Below are positions 1-13,300 of a stretch of DNA of 64,000 nucleotides, in pieces. How positions within the stretch are numbered: the first letter of the stretch is position 1; each line of letters begins with the position of its first letter. This stretch comes from Paralichthys olivaceus (taxonomy: Eukaryota > Chordata > Actinopteri > Pleuronectiformes > Paralichthyidae): positions 15,047,501 to 15,111,500 of the forward strand of contig NC_091099.1 of the NCBI RefSeq assembly GCF_024713975.1. Reading direction: 5' to 3'. A program made the translations under genes and the position numbers. Below the pieces are notes generated by a model, which did not search any database, was not told the origin of the DNA, and was given only the letters and a program-made list of their open reading frames with translations.

Positions 1-204
1 TGCAACAGATTAAGCTTAAACCAAACCACACTGAGGTTTAACTCAACTGGACACTACCATCTCATTTTTGTCACTAGAACAATTATTCACAAGCCACGTT
101 GGTTATGAAAGCAACAAAACGGATTATCTGAGTGAGAAGACACAGCCCTGTAATGATACACACATATGTAGCTTTAATAATATCAATACTGAGTGAAATC
201 TTAC

Positions 205-250
205 CTTCAAAAAATCTCTGTAACGCTTCTGTTTCATCTACCACGTCCAT
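205..250 (-). CDS. myrf: Myelin regulatory factor (Myrf), first coding exon only
   Basis: Reading the minus strand, an ATG at 250 opens MDVVDETEALQRFFE plus the first base of a Gly codon, then a strong donor (GAAG|gtaaga) at 204-203. This is the characteristic N-terminus of vertebrate MYRF, which begins MEVVDETEALQRFFEG and is coded by one short exon ending in this phase. MYRF is an ER-membrane-anchored transcription factor that trimerises, cleaves itself with an intramolecular chaperone domain and releases an Ndt80-like DNA-binding fragment that activates myelin genes. All those domains lie to the left, outside the window. I chose the ATG at 250 because it matches mammalian starts; an in-frame ATG at 265 would add five residues (MGPAR). 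Identification rests on about 15 residues plus the neighbourhood (fads2, syt7), so it is strong but not absolute. Confidence 0.85.
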
Positions 251-850
251 CCTAGCGGGTCCCACATAAAAAATCCATTAAAGTCTCCCGTCGTCCGAAC
301 CAAACCAATTCGGATCAGGGAAACTCTTCACACGTACATCACTGAATCCGGATTCTAATGGTCGTGACTTTTCTGGTTGTGGTTCAACATGAATCCACCG
401 CTGTGAGGAGAGCTTCTTCTTCTCTTCTCCTGCTCAGCAACTTGGCGCTGGATTGACGTCCCTTATGGCCAAACGCTTCCAGTGACGCTGCGCACACTTA
501 AACTCTCAAAGTCTCTGTAAGAAGTGTTTTAATCAGAGCGACAACAAAAATCGTCACGAGAACAATGTCAGAGCATTTTCCTTCAGGCGCACCTTCACTT
601 CAGCTCCTGCAAGCTGCATAATAAACTAAGGTTTCCCCGCAGAAAAAGTCCCATCTGTCGGAGGGACAACGCGTAAAATCGACGAGGAAAGTATTAGGTT
701 AAAAAAAAAGTGTGCGTGAAAGTTGTTTAAAGTTGCTGTGGAGTAGTTTCTCTTCCTCCGCTGCTTCTCCCTCTCTCACTCAGACAGGATGAGGAGTCGG
801 AGGAGAGGAGCTGAGGCAGGTGAGGGATGTGCGCCAGGCTGCTGCACTGA
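251..850 (-). promoter_or_regulatory. myrf: Probable 5' UTR and promoter region of myrf
   Basis: This stretch lies directly upstream of the myrf start codon. It is richer in CG dinucleotides than the sequence beyond 900 and ends in a GA/CT-rich block (about 750-830). No TATA box is obvious at a convincing distance. The start site cannot be fixed from sequence. Assignment is by position only. Confidence 0.4.
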
Positions 851-3068
851 AACTCACTGTTAACCACTCTGCTGGATGAAGACGCACAGTGGCGGTATAT
901 TCAACCAGTTTTCATTTGTTATGTTGTACTATACATTGCAAATTCTATTGTACATATAATATATATACTTTATACTATGTATTATTTAAATTGTACTCTA
1001 TTCAACACTGTAACCATCGCTTTCCAATATCATGAAGCCTTTTTCTTCTAAAAGAGTGGCATTGATTGATTGATTGAGTCAATATTTTGACAATCAATTT
1101 ATCAATTTATCATTTCTCAGACAAACATCCAAATCTTCCATTTCTTGTTTCATAATAGTTGATTAAATGTGCTTAAAATTTTAAGTTTATGTATTTCCAG
1201 CCACATTTGTAAAACATACAGTGGGAAAAAAAGTCTTAAAATAACAAGCTGAAGGTTTCAAAACAAGTGTAATGCTCATTAAGTTCAATCAATGGCCTGA
1301 GTTAAAATGATTTGAATAATTTAAAAAGTAGGTTACTATGTTTTAAAAATAACGGTGCCTTATTTTGACTGTGCACTCAGAGAGATTCTTTTAATTTTTT
1401 AATTTGAGTCACTTAGTGTTGACATTTTACACAGCCATCATCAGCTTTTACAGAGTTAATCATTTAGCTTAAAGTAAATGTAACATGTTGTGTTTCTTTT
1501 ACAAGTTTGGAGATTTGAGTTTTTCTAAACTCTGACTCTTTCATCATCTTGCAGAGATCAGATAAATCAGGGTCACTCTGGAAAGCAATGATGGAGTTTT
1601 CTACTTTAAAATGATGAATCGAGAAAATGACTGCACCGTAATCAGTGCGCTTATTGCAGTCATTATTTAAGACTATGTTTATATCTAAGTAAGTAAGTGA
1701 AATGTATTATCATGCTCTAAAACACCACTGCATTTTTGAAACATGAACTTTAGGCTGAAATCCTTTGTCTTTGCATCAGGGAACACAGATGTGCGTATGT
1801 TGTGCTTCCTCTGGTTTCTGGTCTTTTCCTCTCAGCCAGTTTTATACTGAGTTTTCCTCTGATCCTGACAGAGTGTGAAGAGATACATTGAAAGGACTGA
1901 AAACCCCTCTGAGGAAATTCAATGAGATTGACTTGACTTGCGTGTAACTGTATGAAAACACTTCACCTTAAATAAAACTGTTGATTTAGGAGATTGAAGT
2001 TCAATAGTTGGGATGTTCCATTTTTAACAGTATGATGCATAATCCTGAAGTGGAACATTTCCTCTCTCCCTGTTCCACAATGAAATTTGGGGAACAAAAT
2101 AAAATACAGTAAAATTTAGAATAACTTATGCGAGGCCTTGTTGAATTCCTTCATCTCAGACAGTCATACAGCGACAGGAGTGTTTTGTGTCAAGGCTTCC
2201 CAGAAGGGAGGATTTGAGGGAATGATCCATTTCTCTCAACCTTATCAGCTGCATCCCACCCCCCCTTATAACAATGCCACTGTGTGCAGCCCCCGCTGCA
2301 CTGGACACCCACCCCCCTCCCACACACCCCTCACCCACATGTGAGATGCTGTTGTGTTGTCTTGTCCCCCCCACAGCTGGAGCATCTCCCTCTGCACCCC
2401 TCCACCCCTCAGCTTTTCCTCCATTCAACTCAAACAACGCCTCCGTTCTTTCGGCCACACTATGCAGATTGTTTCAGAGGACAAGCAAGAAAGAGAAACA
2501 GATAGAGGCTGCGGGGGACAATGAAACAGCTGGTTACGTTAATGCAGTTCATTTTGGTATTCTGTATTTCTTATCTCATGTCGCTCGGTGACTGCATGTG
2601 CATGAGTGTGTAGGGTATACTTGTGATCATGCACATTGAGAGAATAAAAACTGTGAGGCTCAGTACTATGTTTAGAGTCACAGGGAGTCACTTTCTATTT
2701 GGGGACAAAATGCAGCTCAATCTAAATAATAGATGCTGAAGTCATCATTTAAAAACTATGACGCCATCACATGCACTTTATTTTAGCTTAAAAGACATTG
2801 TTTTATTCCACTAGTGACGCATCATGACCACTTTCAATAAGATCCATTATTTTAAAGCTGAATTTTTCTTTTACAAGAAACATATAAACATGTTTGTATT
2901 TTTGCAAATTCAGAAAGATAGCAAACACTATCAGTTCATTCACCTGTAGAATAAAATGACAGACACCACCTTTGGGAAAATCTGATGTGGTATACCAGTA
3001 TTTAGTTTGGTCCCTGACCCATCCACTAACATGGAAGAGGCAGTATTTATGGCCCATGCTGCAGCCAG

Positions 3069-3081
3069 CCACCAGGTGGCG
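3069..3081 (+). promoter_or_regulatory. CTCF-like motif
   Basis: CCACCAGGTGGCG matches the vertebrate CTCF core consensus CCASYAGRKGGCR at every position. It lies between two divergently oriented genes, where an insulator would be plausible. Motif match only; occupancy is unknown. Confidence 0.4.
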
Positions 3082-4758
3082 ATCAAGACCCTTTAGGTTC
3101 ACTTTTAGAGAGCAATCATGTCGTCCATCTTTACGGTCTTAAATCCAATTAGAGATTGAAAGACCTTGTGGAGCTGAAGCAGTCTGGTGTTGATGCTTTA
3201 TGGATTCACAATGTCTTATATTACACATCGTCAGCCAGAGACTAAGACATTTTTTTTACATCTAGACCAAAAAAAAGACCACTGAAAAGTAATTTGGTTC
3301 CTATAGATATATTTAAAAGTCTATAACAAGATAATATTGGGGTCATTGGGTGTGTTTTCAAATGTCCCATTTCCCCAGCTTCCTGTTCACCAGCTCTATA
3401 GCACACGAGGGGAACCTGAAAGAGATGCCCCCAGCTCTGTGTTACCTTAATGGGTTATTGCAGGAACTCATGTTTACTATTTTCCAAAAGGACATAAAAG
3501 CAAATTTCGTAAAAAGATCAATGTTGAAGTGACACTCACTCATCAGACATATGTGTAAATAGCATAAAATAAGAAAATACTTTCATGGTAAAAAAAAGGG
3601 TCAGTTATGAAAGGCTCAGAAACCTTACTTTACCTTCTTTATAGAAGAATAAATAAAAATAAATAAATAACAGGGAGTTTTTATTAATAATAATATTACA
3701 ATATTCAGTAATTTTAATAAACTCTTTTGAGAAAACACAACAAATTACAACAAACTAAAACAAACTAAACAAATAAATCAAAGATCTCCCCATCGTCTCT
3801 CTGGCTCATGTCTACAGATATGAAGTTGACAGAGAGTCAGGGCTACACCTCATGTGATGAAGTGCTCTGCTTCCAGTTTACTGCCCGGGCTACTTCCACT
3901 TACATTGGTCATTGCTGAAGATTTCACCATTTAACTTCACCAGTAGTGATAAATGACTCAGCTCTTTATTGATTATGTGATCACATGTCGGCATAAAGAA
4001 AAGACAGGATGGTAAATGACACATCTGTCAATCATAGATAACATCAGCATCACACAAAGAGACTGATCAACACTTTACGCTCTATTTATCTTGATGGACA
4101 AGATATGTGAACGTAATTAGCATGTTTATAAAAGACCTGAACTTTCTGTTCATTCACGCGTTTTTAAATGAATGAAGTAAGCCCTCGCTGTAGGACTTGT
4201 TTGAATTATTGATATGTGTGACATTCATTCAAGTGATACTGTATACCTTGACATCACGTCACAATTTTCCTCCAAGCCTAGATTCCAGGATCATCCAATC
4301 CCTTCTCTGAAAAGGTGGAGTTTGTGTATTCAAGGGGCTGAAATAAATCCATAAATCAATGTGGGCGAAGCTCTATGAGGAAACACCAGACCTACAACAA
4401 TCCAGACTGGATTTTAAACAACGCAGCAGAAATAGTTTCTGTGTCTGTTGAGGTGCAGAGTAAAAACAAATGTTTATGTTGTCTTCTCTGTTTCATTCAC
4501 CATTTCTTCATTAAAAAACCTTCTCTTCATCTACATATCTTCATAGCATTGTACTTTTTTGATAAAAGCAGAAATGTTTACAGTTTGAAAATCTGTAAAA
4601 TATATGTCAGGACATTTTTTGTGTAATATTTTGTATGATACTGATATGATGACAGTTTGATTCTTATCGTCTTTCTTCAATATAATTACAAGTTGTTTAA
4701 GTTAGATTCTTTATTTGTGTTACTGCTTATAATTTATAACGACGCATACATTTTTCCA

Positions 4759-4772
4759 CCAGCAGGGGGCAG
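4759..4772 (+). promoter_or_regulatory. CTCF-like motif
   Basis: CCAGCAGGGGGCAG matches the CTCF core consensus CCASYAGRKGGCRS at all positions, in the same orientation as the motif about 1.7 kb to the left. Motif match only. Confidence 0.4.
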
Positions 4773-5785
4773 AATTGTTATGATAAAAGTGTGAAGTGCC
4801 TTCAGCGGTTTTAGTTCTCAATGGGAACTTTCCTTTTTTTGTATTCAGAATAAAACTTGTTCTGTGTGTGTCTTTAAAGGAATTTGTATCTCAATAACTT
4901 AAGTTGAATGGAGTCTGGTCACACTTTTTTATTGGTTCACGGTGTTCTTCACCACAATACCTCAAATTTTAACAACCACACACACACTCAAATGCCATTT
5001 AAAAAATGTTTTGGTTTTGCCCCTCAACCTTTCACTGTACAAACTTGATATCCGATCATCAGTGGGCCTCGGTGAGCCTTCATTTATTCAGCTAAGATAT
5101 CAGAGCAGGTTTTCGTGTTGGGAACGATCCATCACTTCCAGGCCCACTTTGTTAAAATGAGTGATTTCTCAGCACCGACAGCTGAAGTTAATGATCAAAC
5201 CCAATGATAAGGTTTCCAAAGTGACCAGATTTTAAACAAATCACATTTCACAGGCCATGCGCTTGAGCAACCGAGAGGTACACAATCACTCACTGACAAT
5301 CAATCCTGGTGTGTGTGTGCAAACATGAATTCCCTTTTCCCTTTCTTTTTTGATGAATCATGATTATTCTAGTGGTTGAATATGCATCATGATATACACA
5401 AAGGCGTGTGATTGCATTATGTAGTTGATTTTATTTGGATGGACAGCTCACATCAGCTGGACAAAGAGTGGACACACTCAGCGGCCTGACACCGAAACCT
5501 GGGCAGTGCTCCATGCTGCTGCTCCTCTTTCATTCAACCTGTTGAACCCAGCTAGTTTAGACAAGTCACATCTCTGCACAAAGTGAAAATAAATGTAATT
5601 AGGTCTATTTGTTTGTAAATCATACACAGAATTTCTAAATGCACTATTTTTATTGCTTTAAGTATGTCACCCGGGGACATCTCAGGTCAGAAAGTTTACA
5701 GGACGAATAAAGCAATGAAAAGTATTTTCTCCAATTGTTTTACAGCAAACTGTAAGAATAAAATAAAATAAAAAGAAGATTATAT

Positions 5786-5840
5786 AGATAGCTAGATGGA
5801 CAGATGAATAGATGGGTAGATAGATAGAAGGATAGATCAT
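5786..5840. repeat. Degenerate GATA/GATG tetranucleotide microsatellite
   Basis: About 55 bases of imperfect tandem GATA, GATG and GAAG units. Confidence 0.7.
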
Positions 5841-6246
5841 TACAGATCAGAACATTTGAAACAAACAGTCAATGCAAGTTCTGCTTATTTTTCTACTTTT
5901 TTAGACCAAAATAGTAAACACCTCTACTCCTACTATCAGACTATAGCTAATGACGAGAGAGGGTTCAAAAGAAGCTTTATTTTAAGTGGTCACTTCCAAA
6001 AAATGTCATGTAATCATGTAATCATTCTTTAAAAGCTTTACAGTCCCTTATATTACAAATCTTACATCCTGATTTTGTCACGCACAGACTTGATTGTGTA
6101 GATTGTTGTTGCTTTGTGCCCTGCAGGTTACACAGTGCACAGACCAGCCCACCCCCAGTGAAGTGTCTGTGGAGCTCCTCCCCTCTCAGATAGAGTTACC
6201 TGCTGTTACCAGCAGACTCACCTATCGCTCACCTGCTCCAGAGTCA

Positions 6247-6303
6247 CCTCCTCCTCCTCCTCCTCCTCCTCCTCCTCCTCCTCCTCCTCCTCCTCCTGCT
6301 CCT
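6247..6303. repeat. (CCT)n microsatellite
   Basis: About 17 near-perfect CCT units. They create poly-proline and poly-glutamate reading frames on the two strands, which I regard as artefacts. Confidence 0.9.
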
Positions 6304-8276
6304 CAGTGACTGTCTCTGACAACCAGAAACACACGTCTGCTCGGTGTCTCTGTGTTGGACGACTAACTCTGTCCTCTGCAGTGGAGGAATCCAGCTGACA
6401 ACAGAGGACTGACATCACATATCGATTATCTCCAGAGGAATTGGTGGACCAGCTGCAGTGTGTGATGGCAGACTAACGCTGCTGTGTCCCCCACGTCTGT
6501 CACACTGAGCATCTCATCCGGACAACACCACTGTGAGCTCATCTTTCCTTCTTTCTGTTCAACTCTCCATTTTTCTAAGCTGCCTAATGATTCACTCATG
6601 GCAGGTTATGTGTGTGTTCCTCGTCCTTATTGAGTGAGGACAGTTTGGGAAAGACTTGCTGTTACATTTAAATGTGATGGTTAGGATAAGGGCCTTGGGA
6701 ATGCATTATGCCAATGAGTGTCCACACTAAGATAGAAATACAAGTTAATGTGTGTGTTACGTTATAGATTAGATCAATAGAGACCATTAAAAACATACAA
6801 AATATACAATACGATAGTGCAGCATACAAAAGTGCCATAGACAGGTGGCAACAAGTTGCATAATTACATAAATAAATAAGTAATACCTGAGAGTACATCT
6901 TACAGAACTAAAGTAAATGTGTCCCTGGTGCGGTTATTCCCTGTTTAGTGTCTGTATGGCACAAGGAATAAATTTACTTACAGTATATATGATTCTAGCT
7001 GGCCTGTGGGTCTCTGTCCCGATGACCAGAGGGAGCAGCCCAAACTCCATCAGACATATCACAGAGCTGTTTTTGTGACTTGCCAATAATCTTCGCTGCA
7101 GCTTTGCTAATCTTTGAGAGCTTGTTTTGGCTGTTGACACTTAGGTAGCCATTCCAAGAGCTAATGTTTAATGATAAGACGCTTTCAACCAAGGTCCACG
7201 TGTGCCTTTTCTAGTCTGTACTGGCTCTTATGTTACATGTATGTAGAGTTTGCTTAACACATTCAGGTTAATAGACAACTCCAGATTGGTGTTGGGTAAT
7301 AAGTAACATTAATGTTACTGCCATACACATGTATGTAGATCTGATATCACTCAAAAAGTTAGTACTTTCCATTTGGTTTCAACAGAAAACCTCACATGCT
7401 AAACTTCCTTTTTCGTTGAGTTCAGTCCTTTCACATGAGATTGTAGCCTTCATTGTGGTGGAAGGTTCAATTGATGTTATGTGGACAAACAGGGATCATG
7501 TCTGTGAAATCTGAGCTGTTTTGTCTCGCGCTGCGTGGTTCTCTATGTCCTGATTCAGAGAAGTGTGCAGCGTCCACACTGTACCTGAGCACCCACAATC
7601 AACCTGCAACACTGTCGCCAGCTATCATGACAGCATCAATGTGACTCACACAGACGACTGAATGTCTCCATATACATCAAATCTGATAGCTGTTATCTCC
7701 CAATAACTCGTGGAGCACGGGACAAAGTGCATGTTGCTGTCATCAGAGTAAACTCACTTCTCTACTTTTAGTATGAATCACTTTTATTGTGTGGGAGAGG
7801 TAAGAGTATAAAAAATTTTTATCTCTTAGGTCTTGGCACAATTTGATAATCAGGCTGAACTATAAATAGGCTGCTGATGAACATATACAGAAAATGATTT
7901 CAGCATTAATGTTTTTGTCAGTTGTGATTTATGTTCTCAGCGTATCTCATTGTTCTATGATGAATCCTTTGTTGAAGCTGCAGGTGTGTTACGAGGTGCG
8001 TTCTGTGGGGTAGACACGTTACCATAGATATTTATTCTGTCGGAACTGTTGCTATGCTTTTATTTGTGCGTTGACAACATGTCGTGGTGCTGCTATGTAA
8101 CAGAGGAATTGTGTTGTGTGTTTCAGACACTGTTCCTCTTAAGGCAGCTCAACAATGGTGGTGTTATTGTCTTTTTTGTGCTGAGACACTTTCATGTGAT
8201 ATTGCACCAAATAAATCTTAACTTTTCACGCCAAAAAAAAAAAGAAGCCCTGCTTTGGGCGACATAATTAAGTCAG

Positions 8277-8500
8277 CCAAGGAGGTATGTGTTCACTGCG
8301 ATCTCTGGGTTTGTTTGGAGCGGATCCGGATCAGGGACGGAATTTGTATCACTTTCTTTAAAATAAACAACATTTTTATATATTCCTAGGAAATAATTCA
8401 TTTATCTAGATGAAAAAATTCAGGCACATTAAGTGGACTGATATCTATGAGTGTGTGCAATTTGGTGCAGCTTGATTGAATTTAAAGGGACTGTCATTCC
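8277..8500 (+). repeat. Dispersed degenerate repeat, family A copy 1
   Basis: It begins near AAGGAGGTATGTGTTCACTG and carries a GGATCCGGATCAGGGACGG block, a degraded 'caat-tcatggatcttgatgaaaa' block and a 'ctgatatctatgagtgtgtgcaatttggtgcagc' type tail followed by an AAAGGGACTGT end. Related copies lie at about 43.5, 45.0, 46.4 and 49.8-50.2 kb. The pattern is familiar from percomorph genomes. I cannot assign it to a transposon class. Confidence 0.6.
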
Positions 8501-10349
8501 AGTTATAAATCTGATGGATACACAGGCTGTTGTGATAGAGAGATGTAGGTCAGTGTTCAGAGAGTCAAACTTTGCATGAGTTCATTCTGGGAGTTTTTTG
8601 TGTGTGCGTGTGTGAAGATATAACAAAAGAAACAACACAGACCACATGACTGATACCACAGAGTTAGACAACCAGACTTTGTGTGCTTGGAGCTGGAATT
8701 ATTTATCGTCACAGAAGCAGCTTGAATAAGACAACGCTTGCGTAACCTTCTTCCACTTAAATATGAAAATCAAAACAGGCAGACATTATCAGTGACTTTG
8801 AAAACAAGCCAAGCATCCTGCACACACTACATGTTTTTTGTTGCATTATTATTGTTTTAATATTCTGCAACTACCTCTTGCCGTGAGGTTGAAAACACAT
8901 GACACCCAGTCTGTCCTGCTCTGCCTTCACCTCCATCGTGAAACCTGGCGGCGGCCCAGACGTGGGAACAATAGAGAGGAGATGACCAGAGCGATAAGGG
9001 CGCAAAGCGGACTCACCAAAGTAAATCCGACTGTAGTCGTTATTCGCCAGTAAGACTTAGCTGCAGCAGTCTTCGATCAGGGGGCATCATGGGACCACAT
9101 GTGGTTCTATTCGGATAAAATCAAACTTTATCACATAATAACTTTGGCCCAGCTTTGGCGTCTCTCTGTGTTTCAGAAGAACCCAGGAGGATTATCAGCT
9201 GAGAGAAGATTATGTTTATGATCTGCAGCCAGATAAGCTTGAGTGACCGCACCTGCAACCTACAACTGTCACTGTATTTAATCTGTGCATGTGTAGTGTG
9301 TGTGTGTGTTTGTGTGTGTGGGCGTGTGTGTTCGGTGTGTCTGTTATGCAAAAAGTTTTAGATTTCAGATTGCAGGATAAGGCATGGCCTGAGGAAATGG
9401 GCTGTGTTATAGCTGTGTATATAGTAGGAATCACTCCCAGTGCAGTTCAGTGACACAGGGTCAGTATCTTACAGATGGGCTTGGTCTTGACGAACACTTA
9501 AAATGCTCACTGGAGACACAGGATCCTAACCTCTCGCCCTCGATTAATAATACAAACTGAACCGGTTTCTTAAAGCGATACATGGCTCCTCGGAGTCTAA
9601 ATTCACGTGTAAAAGGTAATTATTGTATCCAGTGTCAGACAAAATTCAGTTTAGCAATTAACTGAGGGAATTTTATAAAGTACTTACCTTTTGTTTTATT
9701 TTATATAATCAAACAGCTAAATGATCCAAGGAAACCAAGCAGAACTCACTCTCTTGTGTAACATCTAAGGTCCAGTAAGAGTATATACTGATAATGAACG
9801 CTTGTGCTCTAGATGTGATATATATTACATAACCGCATGCTTTGGCAGACCAGTCTCCAGGATCAGAGCAGAAGGTGTGGGCGACTTCTGCTCTCTCATT
9901 TCCTGCTTCCATTTAATCTCTCAGATTTAGAGTTTACACTCGTCTATTTTGGACGGCTCCTTAATTATCAAATGGTTGCATGTAAAAACACAACCAAATT
10001 AAATAATTGCAGCTATTCAGATATAGTCATCAACAGAGTGGATCTAATTACACAGTGCATTGTCCCAGATCAGTCCCTCGAGTCCGGCTAGTGCAGGCCC
10101 AACACCTGGCTCTGCACAGAGTAACAACAGGCTGTTTAATGGGCTACACCTCAACTTTGTGAATACATCTACAACTTTAATAAGGTGTCTCTACTTTATA
10201 CACCACAGTCTGTGTTTTAGAGCTCGCACAATTGGAATAAGAGACATAGATTGAAGCTACCACATGCGACAGGCTTTCAGAAGGTGTTTTAAGGTTTGAG
10301 TGTCTCCCTCTATTTGTGTCACATACTTTTTTTCTTTCTTTTTTTTCAG

Positions 10350-10365
10350 GTGGATGCCTTAAATC
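10350..10365 (+). other. eps8l2: 5' UTR portion of the eps8l2 start-codon exon
   Basis: A pyrimidine-rich tract ending in ttttttcag places a splice acceptor at 10348-10349. The exon then runs 16 bases to the ATG at 10366, so at least one further non-coding exon must lie upstream. The residues after this ATG join through two splices to the conserved [10 protein letters not shown] block, which supports the start. Confidence 0.65.
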
Positions 10366-13300
10366 ATGAGTGTCAAGGGACCTCAGTCGAGGGGGGCCAA
10401 GTGAGTGTCGCACATTCCTGCTCTCTTTTTGCATACTTCCCTTTCTGTGAGTTAGCTAATCAGATCCTGCAAATTTACTGTCCCACGGTTACATGAGAAT
10501 CACTAATCCAGTATGTGGAAGGAGGTGTTGGTCAGGGACCTTGGGCACAGAGCGGCTCTGTTGAGAATTGTTTGCTTTGCCTGGGTTCCTGGCTCCATCC
10601 TCCCTCCATTCCTCCCCTCCTCCCTCTTTCCCTTCTCCACTCTCCCCCTCTCCCTCTCTCCCTCCCTCTTTCCTGGGCCCTGGCTGGTCCATATGCTCAG
10701 TATCTCAGGCTAATCTCATCCAGCACTGGCCAGTCTGTGAGTCTCTGTGTGTGACAGTGTGGGACATTTAGAGGGTTTGGGACACTGGCATCCAGAGGTG
10801 CGGGGGGGAGAGAAAATGAAAGGTGCCCAGCGTAACCACGTCTCCTCTTCTTGTTATTGCAGTGGAGTGGCCAGGTCGGACAGCAAAATCAGCGCCAAGG
10901 CCCTCTACGGTGAGTGACTGCATGGGAGTGTGTGGAGGAGTCGGTGTGTTTTTGTCAGCACTAGTATTTTATTGTTCAAGAATGTGCCTTAACGTGCCTT
11001 TATTTCTGTAGCATGAGTCACTGCACACTGCTAAAGTCAATAATGAAGGAGATTGTAGACTACCATGGAATAGTTTTAGGAAAATTAGCATCTAAAAGTA
11101 TGTAGTTTATCAAGTTGTTAACACTAATAAAAATATGTGACGTGTTACTTTATAATGATGAACAAGGGCACTGTAGTTTATTTTGAGTTGATCCAACATA
11201 CATCGTTCTGCTTATAAGAATGTGTCAGTGACCCACTTTAAAAAGGTTCTTCAGCATGTCTCAGACGGAGCACAGTATATAATGCCCTCCTGATCCTTTG
11301 ATACCTTCCCAATATTCTGCTCATTTGAAAACAACTTTGTCAGGAAATCTGGTGCTCTCACCCTGCCGAGTGTTGCTGCAGCCCCACAGCCTCGCAATCC
11401 TCTTCATAACGCACACACACACAGATAAGAGGGGGCCAAGGTCCGGTTCAGGGCCCAATCGTTCTCAGCCTGCTGATACCTCTGTTCGATATTGAGGGAC
11501 ATGAGAGGGGGACTCCTAAAGGGAACATGAGTCTTCAGCTCTATAACTAAATGCATGTATCAGGCTTTTTGAGTGTGTCTGCGCTTATTCGTCAAATTCC
11601 GCTGCCAGCTGTGTGTTTATACGGTCTGAGTTGCACATCTTGAACTGAAGGACACGCTTGTTTTACTGTAGTGCTCAGGCTGCACCACTGATCTGTTGAA
11701 ACTTAGTAATAGTCAAGATATGATTTGACATTTTATATTTTAGCTGTTGCATACTTGTACCAGGGTGTGTTTCTGAGACTGGAACGTGCTATGTCCCATT
11801 AGCAGGGTGTGCCTGTTTTTAAAGCGTGGCTGGAACAGGGTGGGGATGCCCACGACTTGCAGGTGAATAAAAGGCACATTGAAAAGTGGAACTTCTGCTA
11901 CTGCCCTCGCTGCCTCAGACATGAGCTCACTGGCTCCCACCAGCACCTCCTCCCACACAACATAGAGGAACATTGTGCAGCATATCATAGGCCCAGATAG
12001 AAAGCTGTGTGAAGGCAGGACAACCTGTTTTCATGTTCAGAATTTAGAACAGCCTCAAATGACAGATGCTGTTATTGTAGAGGAGCAATATGTTCCCAAA
12101 CTGCATCTGACTGTGCACTTCGTTGCCTGAGGACTTGATTGCAGTTTGTCATCCAAATATCCCCGGGATGTCACCCAGTCTTGTGACCTCTGTGAAATAA
12201 TCTTCTCCCTGTGCGATGAGACAGTGCTGTTTCATTGGCTCGTTTCATCTTGTGTGGCAGATGGTCACCAGTACTTTCTCACAGCAGGATAACACCAGCA
12301 TGTCTGTCCTTGTGAACCACAGAGACAATATAATATTTGTACATGATATTGAACCTTTTACTACTGACGAAAATGTTATTTGTTGTGAAATGTTCTTGAG
12401 TAGTGCGGTGGCTCATGATAATGTGAGATAATGAATGACCTACATACATAATTTAATTAGTACATGTTCTACAGATAATGGCCAAGAGGACAATAAAAAC
12501 GTGCCAGTAATGTTGAGTAGTTGAGATATGGAAAAACAGATCAACATTTAATCTACATGCTCAATTTCCTCTATGCAAAACTCTGTCATTCACATAAGAG
12601 CTGTGCAGCCAACAAGTGATGCAAATGACACACAGTGAGTCCTCCCACCTGATCTGTTATCAGCAGCTTAAGAGCAGAGCAGAGCGATGTCCCACCAGAT
12701 TCATCATCCCAGCATTGAAAAGCTTTCTTGACTTTCTCTGACGGTTTGTGGTTGGCGACCATGTTTCTTTCAGGTAAATATGTGTCTGAAATGATTTGAA
12801 ATGGTTGTAAAAACTTTATTTGTAGACAGTGGCACTTTTTGATTTGGACTTTGTTAAAGCAGTTATTAGTTGATAGCATATCTATGTACTGCTCTTGATA
12901 AACAATGGAACAAACCTGTATTTAATTGTGCGGCACTAGTGTGAGAGGTGAATCGAGTTTTGAGGTTTGTGATGTGATTTCTTTCTGTTGACCTATGGGC
13001 AAATCTTTGGAGACACAGCTTCTGAATATGGAGATCTTGATCTTGTGCCAATACGCTTATTGTGTATTATTGTTTGTTATCTGTTGTTGGACTCATTCCT
13101 TCTTTTAATGGTGGAATACAGGATTTTATTCTCGATTAATTTGAAAAGTCTTCAACAACAGTTCAAGTTTTAACAGTTTCAGGACATCGCATCAAAGAAC
13201 ATTACTGTTTTTGGGGTTTGGTTGAGTCAGTGTTCATTGTGTTTAAAGATTACTTGTTAAGCAGGCTGCAGTGTCTGATTGATCTCGGACCATGTATTGG

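Larger units (their letters stand above)
900..10349. other. Non-coding interval between myrf and the first coding exon of eps8l2
   Basis: The two flanking genes point away from each other. I see no conserved exon here. The stretch holds two CTCF-like motifs (about 3.07 and 4.76 kb), a GATA-type simple repeat (5.79 kb), a (CCT)n run (6.25 kb), a degenerate copy of a dispersed repeat (8.28 kb) and a TG-rich patch (9.30 kb). A non-coding first exon of eps8l2 must lie somewhere here, because the ATG exon starts at a splice acceptor. One candidate is the block after the acceptor at about 6125 that runs to a gtgagc donor at about 6531, but nothing proves it. Confidence 0.5.

Noticed and set aside
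6094-6418. Poly-proline and poly-glutamate frames on opposite strands
   Set aside because: Both are translations of the (CCT)n microsatellite, with no conserved flanking protein sequence.
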